64,000 bases of DNA, from positions 63,554,944-63,618,943 of the forward strand of contig OX419755.1 of the NCBI GenBank assembly GCA_948567375.1, given 5' to 3'. The position numbers and the translations under genes were made by a program. The DNA is from Lunularia cruciata. Its lineage: Eukaryota; Streptophyta; Marchantiopsida; Lunulariales; Lunulariaceae. A model generated the notes under the pieces. That model saw nothing but the letters and a program-made list of their open reading frames with translations. It was not told where the DNA came from and searched no databases. Position 1 is the first letter of the stretch. Each line of letters begins with the position of its first letter. Positions 25,701 to 36,289 of the stretch are shown here, one piece after another.

Positions 25701-28700
25701 GAATGATGTTAAGGCCCTTATAAAGCTAGTTAGATTTTATTTTAAAGTTGATAAATCTAAGAGATAATATCCCAATGTCTTGATACATACTTTGGAAAAG
25801 ATACTAATAAGGTCAAAGTAGAGATTACTCTCACTTAGTTATTTGCTAAAAATAACTTTCTAATAGTAAAGAGAACATGGAATCCACAATATATCATAGA
25901 GATAAGAATCCTTGCGTACATATAAGTGTAAACTTGGTATGAATCTTGAATTGGATGAAAAGAATATAACTACAAGTATAAATCTAATAGTGTTTGAAAG
26001 GGAGAAGAATAATTTGAAGAGGGTTTTGGAGACAAACAGAGAAATGATCTTTGTCCTCAACCATATACATATATATATAGCTCATTTATGAGCTATGCTA
26101 AACTAATCCCTATCCATTGACAATAAAAAAAAAACTATGTGAGTCATTAGTGAAATGATACATACAAACAACAACGGGTTGTTACAATTATCCAACCTCA
26201 ATGGTAATGTTTTTGCCACAAGGGTTAATGAATGGCGGGTTCATAAGTATCACCACTAATATATATGTATCATAGGGAAACTCACATTTGAGGAGAACGT
26301 ATGTCACACTTTTTTATGAGCCTTGGTTTTTGCCACTTTTTGTTGTTTTTATGTCTGTAGTTTAAACCAGACCTTTGGATGTGTCTTTTGTAGGAAGTGT
26401 GGATTTATAGGAAGTGGTGTTTTTGCAACTCAAAGATGAGGGGTGCCTAAATGAAATCAACTCCCATGGCCGCCTATAATACCATTAGCTTGACAGATTA
26501 TCTAGAGGTGGAAATTGGCTTGGTAATATCTTTATGGATGTGATATATGATGGTCTAAGTAGATTATATAGAGATGTCACCAAAAGATTTCCACTAATAG
26601 AGTAGAGTTCAAAAATACCTTGAAAACCTTGGAGCCAATTTTGGAGGCCAAAACAAATGAATTAGGCCTCAAAAATACAAAATTTCCCCCCTTGAAACAA
26701 AAGGAATTTACTTCTTCTTCCTCAATTGTCTCATCAAAATCTTTCCAAGGATACCTCACCCATACTATTTTGAGCTTCTCATGAGAAGATTCCCCAAAGA
26801 TTCCCTTTGGTCAACTTGTTTGACCAACCAGATAGGACAAGGATTGACATATCACCAGCCCATACAACTAATCTAAGGATATAACTCACTAACGTGTCAC
26901 TAATCCATGTATTTGATCCAAGTGTGTAGCTCTCTTTGAGTGGATCCTCTTTGCTATATAATAAAGAAAAGGTGCCCCTTTGGGTCGAAGTATTGAGGAA
27001 TGAAACCTTGTGTTTCTCTTGTGTCTCTCTTGGAATTTTCTTGTCCTTGGAACATTGCATTGCTTGACAAAAATAGTACCAGACTCATTTTGTAGCCAAA
27101 CCCATTTTGGTTTAATTCTATCAAGCTTAACAACAAGGATTCCCTAACAAAATGAGCCACCACACTACAAGGAAACCCCAATTTCACAACTTTCTATGGA
27201 ACGATGGGAGCTATGGCAACTTTTAACACATACAAAACTCTGCCAATTTCCTCCATTGGTTCAAGAACATGCAAAAAGATGCATATGCCCCAAAGGACTA
27301 TTTACAACCACTCCATACTTGGTCTCACACATGCAATAAAAAATCAAGATCCATCACCAACCGCCATGACGGAAGAGGAATGGACCTTGCTCCAACGGGA
27401 CTATAAAAAGGCAAACTCTAATGTGCAAGGTGAATCTTTCTATATTTTTTAATTTTTAGTTTTCAATTTTCACCTTTCTTTCTCAGATCTCTTATTTCTC
27501 TCTTGGTGATTTCCATCTCCTTTGACATTGTGTAGGCAATTTCCATAGTAGACTGCCAAATTTTGTTGACACTATTAGGAGCTAGGATGTAGAATTGCAA
27601 AATGGAGTGTGAATTGCACTATTGTATGAAATCAAATATTCAATCATGAGGGGATGAGTTCACAAAGGAGGGATCAAAAGTGAAGAAAGGTGAGGCAATG
27701 GAAATTTTGACAAACCTCTCAAGATTCCCAAGTAGGAATTATACTTTCAAACCGACTACATCAAGAAAAGAAAGATTGATTTCTTACTGTGGGATTGGGA
27801 TCTCATGTTGCAAGAAATTCACAATAATACAAAGAATTTGAGTGGAAAGTCCTACATTATGGATGGGGATGTCCCACATTATGGATGGTAGAACACTAGT
27901 AGCAACTATTGGGCACAGATTGCTCCTTGTTTAAGGAATTTCATATTGTTACCCCGCATGTCAGGCCCAACAAATGATTGATGTAGAGAATCAATGACTC
28001 ATTTATTGAGGATGGAGGATCAAAAATGGGTATAAGATTGAAGACATGAAAGACCCATCTCAATGCACTATCACCAACACAATAATGTGGTTGTTTTGTT
28101 CAAAACAAAAAAACTACGTCAATAAGAAACAAGCTATCTTTTTCTAGCTTGTACACAAGCAAAAAGTGGTTACTTGCATGAAGATGTTTGTGAGTAAGTC
28201 ATTGAGCTATTGGAAGACATGATGGAAGGTTCGACCACTATCATGGCCTCTCTTTATGTTTTAGTTCTACATCATTCCTACATTTTTCATAAGTGTTAAT
28301 GGATGAAGAGACGGAGAAAAATTTTTGCCCCACTTGCATCATCTAGCTTACTTCAGCGGGAATCTTGACTTGCCAAAAGAGATCACCAAGTACTACAAAC
28401 TGGACAAAATATATACTTGGATTGGGAATTTGTGCAAGTGGTGGAGACATACAACTCCATTATGATTCAATGAAAGATTTTGGTGGCCTAGCAAAGGCTC
28501 AAGCCTTCAAGAAACAAAAACTAACCCAAGAGCTAGAACCTTTGTCAAAAGATAGCAGGAGTAAAATTGCATCATTCAAGTTGACTCGATAGGGATATCC
28601 ATTGTCAAGAAAGGGGCCGGCTGACAACAAGTTGTGGATGCTACTTGGAATACAAAGTCAAGGAGTGAGGAATCCTTCATGCAAATTTCATCTCCCATAG

Positions 28701-29268
28701 TGGACAAAGGAAAACAAGGACCAAAAAATGAAGCATAATCATTGCTCTCACTTAACAATAATCAATTATTTCTAACAAGGAAGAGGAATACACTAGCTTT
28801 GGAACCCATCCCAACCATGGCCACATTGTTCACTTTTGTTCCTAATGAAGAAGAAGCATCTTGTTAGAAAATGAAATGTATACAAAAAAATTGAACTCAC
28901 CTGATGGCTGATTTTGTTAAGAGCAAAATAGCAATAAGGCGGAGACATCATGCCAAGGCCCAACAAACCCCATTGTCCCCAAGGCATGAAGGACCAATAG
29001 ATAAAGATGATGTCATTGCCAATGCTCCATCCCCAACCAACAATAACAAGTAGATAAGAACAAGGAAGCAGTCCCAGCTTGTGAAACTAAGGAAGCAATT
29101 GACCTAGGCCATGACAAGAATCATGTGCCTAAAATGAAGAAGGTTGTAAAAAGAAAATTGGGCAAGGATTGCAAGTTTCTACCTTGGCTTATGGTAGCAT
29201 ACATTATCCACATGGTGACATTGGCAATGGAAGCATTGGAAGAGCTTCTATCAATATACCATAAGTCA
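22716..29268. other. AT-rich repeat-derived DNA
   Basis: Low GC and many in-frame stops on both strands. I see no intact gene. The right part (about 27200-29268, plus strand) reads as a decayed open frame rich in Lys, Gln and Ser that continues beyond the inserted element at 29282-33038 (see 33052-33850). A tandem duplication lies at 24150-24429. The sequence cactacaaggaaac near 27173 resembles a CACTA-transposon end but has no partner. Confidence 0.4.
24150..24429. repeat. Direct tandem duplication, two units of about 140 bp
   Basis: Unit 1 (24150-24289) and unit 2 (24290-24429) share, in order, agatatg.tgc, aatag.ctcttgcaatatga, gaccacatcctc.tatgg, ttatttatagtctac.ctac, tttgatagct, gagcatacaatg.cataata and gagtg. 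Point differences are scattered, so the duplication is not recent. No coding content. Confidence 0.85.
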
Positions 29269-29281
29269 ATCCAAACCTAAG
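29269..29281. repeat. Target-site duplication, 3' side of copy 2
   Basis: ATCCAAACCTAAG here is repeated exactly at 33039-33051 on the other side of the inserted element. The last base (G) may be shared by chance with the element tail, giving 12-13 bp. Confidence 0.9.
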
Positions 29282-32200
29282 AAAAAAGGCGACCGCGTAG
29301 GAAAAAAGAAGGATGGGAAGACCCCATCAAGCCGTACAAGGGAGAGACAAAAAAGGTAACATGGGGCTAAGCCCCAATAGAGTCTGTATGAGAAATCTGC
29401 CCTACCGCACCTAAGATATCCGAGCTATGCAAGTCGTACGGTCTACACACAACTGGAGCATCCGAAGAAACATCACCTAATGTGATTGCTCTCCTATGGA
29501 TTGCACCAGCCACTGCCCTCTGTAGAGCAATGGATACACGCTGTCTAAAGTAAGCTACAAAGTATGAGAGTGAGAGTGGTACCCCCTGCCGCCTAACATG
29601 ATAAGCCCTCGCGCACTCCCTGACAAATGTGTCAAATGCCGTGTCCATCGCTCCATATAACTCCAAGGCTAGAGGAACAAAGAGGTGACCTCGCTGCATG
29701 CCCCTGTACTTGGAGACCTTGCGACCTGCTGCTGCACTCGCCGCCCATCCAGGGGGATGGGTAATCACTCCCTCCGAAACTGTATCTCGCGTAGGGTCCG
29801 TCACCACGACATCCGCTACTGTCACCTGATCATCTCGGACCAAGTATAAGTCTGCCCTGACACGTGTCATCTGCAACGCATACGAACACTCCCTCCAAGC
29901 CAAGTATCCACTCTCTCGTGCCATAGCAAACACTATGTCTCTAATGGCATCATGGGTAGCTATCCTCTGTCCTCCAAAAGGACACCGTGTCATGTGGACC
30001 GCCGCTGCATCTAGTGTAGAACCACACTCACAAGTGAGTAGTGAAGATGCAGATGGGTGGACCAAACCTAGGCGAAACCTCATCGCTGCAGAGAAAGTAG
30101 CCGGTGCGAGTCAGAAAGCCCTAATGCATGGTCGAGCTAGGATCCACGAGCCTGCACCCTTGCCGGAGCAAGAGCGTAGACGTGCTCTAGTAGCCTGAGG
30201 AATGGACGAGTCAACTAAGAGAGAATGTAGCGTATGCTCACACTGTCGCTCCATCAAGGAAGACTGTAGACCTCTAGTCCAATCTGACGATAGTGAAGCA
30301 AACGGTGGAAAACCCTCTCGTGCTCGTGAAGATAGACTATCTCTCGTCTGCCGCAATAACACATGGAGAGAAAAGGATCCTCCCTCCACCTCTGTCACAT
30401 AAGTCTCCAAAACCGGCCTATCAGCAACCACAAAACGAGATGCAAGTAGGGGTGCCGAGAGAGCCCAACTACCCAAAAACGCTATAGGTGCCATCTCCTC
30501 CATAGAAAGCAAGCCAACCCCACCACATGAGATTGGTAGAGCCGTCTGTCTACGTGCCAAATCCCCTGTCACACACTCAAAAGTCCCTGGTCCAATAATA
30601 TCACCAAAGACTCCCATAATCCTCCTATCAAATGCTCTCAGACGTGATAGGAAGGACGATGAGGGGGGAACTGTACGGATGAGGTAGGATGGTCGACGAG
30701 CAATACTGGAAGAGAGTATACCAAATGCCACCTGCGGATCTCCTAGTAATGGAAGGTCATCCACATGGAGAACATCCTCTGCAAGAGCAGCGTCCAAGAA
30801 GCGTGTGACAAAATCCTCCGATCCTACTGGCACTCCAAGAACACGAAGTCCCTCTGTGGATGTGATACACCCCTCTGGAAGCTCAAGGTGGGGAGGGATA
30901 CCTAAAGGGGACCATGCCCTACACTTTGACACCTTGACTCTCAAGCCTACTAGATGTAGCTCGGTAGTCAAGTAGTCAAAGGCCTGCCTAATCTGATCTA
31001 CAGGGCCTACGATGTGTGTATCATCTGCCAAGGATGGAAATACACAACCTGGCATGGCCAAAGTAGTAGACAGGAGAGCTCTAAAGTGAGCCATGGCAAA
31101 TAAGGGCCCCCCCAAAGGATCTCCCTGACGTGTACCAACAGCTGACTCCAAGACGGTGACTCCCTCCTGTGAACCACCATGCTGGTAGTAAAGGGAAGCA
31201 GGAGAGCCATAAAAAGACCGCACAAAAGGAATGAGACTCGCCAAGGATCCACCAGCCTCCCTAAGCTCTCTAAAGATGGATGCACGTGAGACGCTATTAA
31301 AAGCGTTCTCAACGTCCACCTGTAGGACGACCCACTCCGGATGGATATCTAGGAGTGCTCTAATGCCTAGAGATATAGCCTCACATCCTCCAGGTGTAGC
31401 TACTCCAAACTGATGTGGACTAAGGTGCTGTCGAAAGTGAGAACGATGCTGAAGGACAATGGTACGACTGACCAAACGCAAAAAGATCTCTCCAATAGCA
31501 ATAGGTCTAATGCCTCCCGTGTCCTTCTCGATCGCGAGAAGTCGACTAGCACCTAAGACCCGACTAACAGACATAGGAATATCTCCTCTCGCTACTGCTG
31601 CAGCCACCTAAAACAACTCGGTAAAACCACTAGAAGGATCATCTGCCTGGAAGCAATCTCTAAGGTGCTCATAAACCATCCCTGACAAGCCTCCTGAGGA
31701 AAGGCGAGGGGCAGTGCACAATGCTTGTGCAAATAGCGACCTATCAAGACCTAAAGGCTGCTCAGGCTGATAATCTAAGACCTCTAGTGGTAGTCCCTCT
31801 ACTGCTATAGGATGCAATGAGCGTAGGGAAGAGATGGTCTCATCAGTAGGACTCGCTATAGACAGAGGGTGTAGCGCTCGTGCTGCTCTACTAAACTCTC
31901 CCGCCTGACCCAATGTCCTACATCGTCGTAATCGAGTGGAATCTATGGTATCCTGTGGCGATGTCTGTCTCCTAAATCGTGTAGCCCTAACAGACTCCTC
32001 CTGAAGGGCTGCCCAATCCCCCGCTCGGAATCGACGAAATCTAGCCGCCACCTCTCTATGCCCCGCACGTCCCCCTCTAGCATAACGAAGACACCATCGA
32101 GGGAGTAGGAGGAATAGGAACCACGCTAACTCGTCCAAGGGATCACGTGCCAAACGATCCAGTGGTAGGCGAAAAGCCTGTCTAGCCTCATCATGGAGTG

Positions 32201-33038
32201 TGCGGGGTAGCCTATGGAATAGACGTGGACATGGAAAACTAGTCTCAAATAACCCCAAAATGCAACCCGCCTGAGAAGCTAACCACTCCCACGACTCGAT
32301 CGGTATCCCTGGAACGATCAACGAAGGTATAGAAGAAGCGTGCGTAATCCCGAGTGTCACTGCTGTCGATGTGGTCGCTTGTCTCACGTGGGCATCCCAA
32401 GTGGTCCAATCATAGTCCTTGTGCATCCTTCCCACATGGGTCTTTACCCCTTGCGAGGTAAAGCGTCGGTGACACACCGGGCATGGTGTATCCCGACCCG
32501 CTCTAGGCGACCCCACATGGGAAGGTGTAGCCATGGCTAGCACAAGAATAATGATAGTAACACATGATACTCCTCTCCATATCTCCCCATATCTGCAAAA
32601 CCACAACCCCTCACATCCCAACTCACATAAGAAAACAATCTCTCTCACAACCCTAAAATCTATAAACTTTCATAACTTTCAAATTCCGTCTCCAAAATTT
32701 TCAAATTAAATTCCCATGGAACTTAATCATGAAAACCCAGAGATTAGAAATGAAAATTCACAACCCATCACTCTCAATGTACAATAATCACTCTCAACCC
32801 TAAAAAAACTAAAAAACTTCATAACTTTCTACTCCATTCTCCATAGTCTTCAATCTAGGTGCCAATGGAACCGAAATTGAAAAACAAAGAGAATAGTCTA
32901 TTCACTCGAAGGCTACATGCTAGAGATCACTCAGATTTTATCAAAATCGTCTCACGTCTCTCCCTCTCCTCTCTCGTCTCCACACTCTCCCCGCAGCTCC
33001 TCCCGCCAGATCAATTCACAGAGTAAAAAGAAGATTGC
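29282..33038 (-). mobile_element. Nearly intact RLE-type non-LTR retrotransposon (copy 2)
   Basis: The 3757-bp insertion is bounded by a 13-bp target-site duplication. In element orientation it starts at 33038, has a leader of about 500 bases, one long reading frame, and a short 3' UTR ending in ggtcgcc plus a T-run, with no poly(A) tail. Domain order is C2H2 finger, RT, CCHC-like knuckle, restriction-like endonuclease. That is the R2/Hero/Utopia type of architecture rather than the APE-type L1 or RTE elements common in plants. Target sites of the copies in this window are unrelated and not rDNA, so the family is not strictly site-specific. It interrupts an older decayed ORF. The lack of LTRs and the duplication length fit target-primed reverse transcription. 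Clade assignment needs a phylogeny. Confidence 0.92.
29367..32534 (-). pseudogene. RLE retrotransposon polyprotein, one frame with two internal stops
   Basis: From ATG at 32534 to the stop at 29367 there are 1055 codons in one frame, broken only by TAG (31608-31610) and TGA (30108-30110). Visible parts: a C2H2 finger (Cys18, Cys21, His33, His38) near CPVCHRRFTSQG; RT motif A in QVDVENAFNSVSR; motif B in GTRQGDPLGGPLF; motif C as LADDTHIVG, with Ala in the usual aromatic-x-DD position; motif D-like GLRVKVSKC; a knuckle C-x-C-x9-H-x3-C; and an endonuclease core in which RAD and VAD aspartates are 13 residues apart, as in R2, followed by GRKVSKY. The frame stays open upstream to 32648 with SCVTIIILVLAMAT conserved in copy 3, so translation may start earlier. 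Copy 1 has CGA at the TGA site, so that stop is a private mutation. Confidence 0.9.
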
Positions 33039-33051
33039 ATCCAAACCTAAG
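33039..33051. repeat. Target-site duplication, 5' side of copy 2
   Basis: Exact second copy of ATCCAAACCTAAG. The downstream sequence (ggaaccaatggcc) continues the decayed host ORF left of 29268. Confidence 0.9.
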
Positions 33052-33850
33052 GGAACCAATGGCCTTCATCCTCCACTTGCATCACCTAGTCCAAACTTGG
33101 ATGAATGAAAAGGATAAGGAATTGAGAAGCACTTGGAAGAGTTCCAAAGGGAGGAACTTAAACGGAAGGAGGAGTACAAAAAATAACTCCATGGTGTAAT
33201 GAAAGACATTGATGATTATAGCCTCCAAGTCTTCTACCAATAAACTAAGCACAAGGAAGAAATAAAAAATTGGGAGGAAAAACTCACAATTTTACAAAGC
33301 AAGTAAGAAATGACCCAGGTGGAAGCAAAAGTGATGGAGAAGCGATATGAAAATTTGAAGCAATTGATTGACCTCCACATCTCCAACCTGTGACAATAAT
33401 AAGAGAAGGTGTCAAAACAAGACAAGCAGATCTGTCAAGCAATGACCAAAGAGTTGAGTGTCAAAAGAACCAAGCTAGACAACAAACAATTTGGTTTCCT
33501 CACCATTATTGGTCATACATCCATGTAGCTACTAAGTTAATTAGAACGTATGGATAACAAAATGTCCCAATGAATGAAGGCAAAGGACTTGCACACTCAA
33601 ATCAACATGCTAGAGAGGAAGTTGTACTCAAACAAGCAACTCAAATTTTTGTCTACAGAGCTCTAGAGCCACACCCAGTCCAACTTTGAACAAATCATGG
33701 AGAGTTATTGAAAAGAGCTTGTAGACCTTGTTTGCATCTGCCAAGGAGCTAAGAGTTTGACCCAAGTCCTACCTGCCAAAGAATAACAATGGGTGCCTCT
33801 TCTTATGAAGATGGTTGTGGTCATTTTTGTTGCCCAACAAGAAGACTTTG
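33052..33850 (+). pseudogene. Decayed coiled-coil-rich ORF, split by RLE copy 2
   Basis: Reading through stops, the plus strand encodes charged, heptad-like sequence: EKHLEEFQREELKRKEEYKK, then TKHKEEIKNWEEKLTILQSK, EAKVMEKRYENLKQLIDL, and further on INMLERKLYSNKQLKFL. Most interrupting stops are TAA or TAG where Gln (CAA/CAG) would keep the frame, the pattern left by C-to-T decay. The upstream part lies left of 29268, so the RLE element inserted into it. It may be the gag-like ORF of an LTR element or another transposon protein; I cannot name it. Confidence 0.5.
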
Positions 33851-36289
33851 TTTTGTACATGTTGACAAAAACTTTGTTTTTGTAGCCTCAAGAAGTTTAT
33901 AGATGTACATAATGTGTGAATAGGTAAATGGGCTCAATTGATATGTTGTATTAGCCTATTTGAGGTAGATGACCCTTGATTGAGTTGATTACATTTTCAG
34001 TTACCTGCCATTAGGTTCAAATTTAGGATAAGATATGATCAAGATTGAGAATTTAGATGTACTTAGGAAATTTCCATGCATTGTAGCCATTGGATCTTTC
34101 CACGGCCAAGTAGGAAATGTATAAAAGGCTTAGGCTTGATGTTCATGAGGTCCATTTTGTGCATCCTTCATCTGCAAATAAAATACAAATTTTATATCAT
34201 CAACACTCATGAGTTGACGTATGTGTATTAGTCTGCACTCTAAATGAATGATTTTATGCTCAAATTGTTTAAGAGTGATGAATCTTGAAAGACAAACCTA
34301 GGCATTGGAGTGCAATGGCACATTTGTGCAGGACTACAGAATAGCTCTTTAGGAGTTTAGCCAAAGTCAAGAACAATATGGGAATAGGCTTGCATAGCCT
34401 TGGCATCTTGTCTAATAACACTCCAAGATAGGATTGAGTAGCATGAATCATTACTGACTCCCGTGACTTTTGGGAAGGATAAAACATGGTGTTATGGTTA
34501 TAGTCTTTAGAAGGATGTTTGGGCAGTATTGTAAGGGCAGTCTTTTTTTATAAATCATGGCATGGGTGCTATACAAATTGTGGCTATTATGAATCTCACC
34601 TTGGCAGTTTGCTGCTCAAATAGGCCATCGGTGAATAAAGTAGCCCCAAAACAAAGTAACCTTTGTTCCAAATGAACCCACCCCACTTTAGGAGTCACCT
34701 AGATTTGATACTTTAGCATATAGGAGAATAGATTAAGTAACATTTAATAGTGTGACTTGTGTGGATAACATTACTCTTTTTTGCAAATGATGTTGTCCAA
34801 GAGGCTAAATACAAAATAATAGATTGTCTTTATTGTGACCTCATTTTTCTTGTTTAAGCCAATTCCAAACCGTGTCTTCAAGGGAGCAACTTGTTCTTAT
34901 TGATTATACTATAGTAAGTCAAGATTGAGTCATCACAATTTCTTTAAGGTTGTGTAATCCACCACATTGGTATAGAGTTCTTGGCACTAGGGCAAGAGTA
35001 GTTCTTACTGAATGAATAAAAAAATGTGCCCCTTCTTGCATTGGCACTCAAAGTTCTAGGACCAATCCTCCTACTTCATTGGCTTATGCTTCACTTAGAA
35101 GGTCTTTGCTTTTGTCTTCCACTTCTACTTCCACTTTTGGTTGATGGTTTCTGGCATCTTGTTGATCTTGGGGCCAAAGTTCTTATTCTCTCTTTGGTGT
35201 CCACTTGCTCTTCAAGATAGTGGATTCTTGGTTAGGACTCAAAGGTATTTCAATTTTATGTGATATTTCACCTTGGTCTTTGGCTTGGTTCTCCTAGAAT
35301 TTACTCAATTGTGGAATTAGAGCCAAGTGTACATCTTCATCATGCTCCACTCCCTTTGATCCTACAATGAATCTTACAATGTAATGGATCCTTCTTCTTC
35401 TTCATAGTACTTGCCTTTTGGAGTCTTCTTCTTCCAAAGCTTCTTCTTCCTTCACCTCAGAAATTAAATCTTTAATCTAGGGATTTCTCCTTGGTCTCTT
35501 CACTAGTGTCTAAGCCTTTGTTGCATATATCCTCCTTTTCTTTGTCTTTGTAGTGGCCACTTCTTCCTTTACTAGAACAAATTCTCATATTGTTGCATAC
35601 TTTGCATCCACTTCCCAATACTTCTTGATCAATGATTTGCCTTCAATTTGCAAGGTAAAAGCAGTCCATTGGATGAAAATGGCTTGGGAACTGCTTGCAA
35701 TCCTTCCTTGTTAACAAGTTTAGTGGGTAGGGTATTCTTGGGACACAACCAATGGCTATTAGTGAGAGTGGTCTACTAGGGGTCCATCCAGTTGAGCATG
35801 ATCTACTTGGGTTACACCCTTGGTTACTTGGGATGTAGCTAGAGGACATATAGAACTTGTAGCCAAAGTAGAGGGAGTTTTCCATATTGAGATTGGGAGC
35901 ATGACACTATTGCTCCCAAGAGCCCAATGTAGCAACCGATTAGTATGTCTTCCACTCTTACATCAGTTACTAAGGATACATGGGAGCCAAATCTTGGATT
36001 CAAGCTTACAAGAGGAGAAAGATAGAGAGTTTGGAGGTTCTTGAGGAGCTACACTAGTTGTTTTGCCTTCAATATGAAGGATTTGGGTGCTCCAAATAGA
36101 TCTAGTATTTGGATTGAGCTTACTAGAGATACATTGGTTTTTTTATGTCCTTTTATATATATATATAATGAGATGGAGAGAGCATTGATTCAAAGTTGAA
36201 GTATAGATCTTTTTAAGGCTGGTTTGGTAGAGTCTCACATGGAGCGTATGCTTCAACTACAATGATGCCAACCAAGAAAGATATGCATA
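33851..36289. other. Repeat-derived DNA between the coiled-coil remnant and the gypsy pol
   Basis: No intact gene and no motif I can name. It may contain the unrecognisable gag/protease part and 5' LTR of the Ty3/gypsy remnant downstream, but I could not find matching LTRs. Confidence 0.35.

Noticed and set aside
27173-27190. CACTA DNA-transposon end (cactacaaggaaac)
   Set aside because: Only one end seen; no inverted partner, no 3-bp duplication and no transposase motif in the surroundings.
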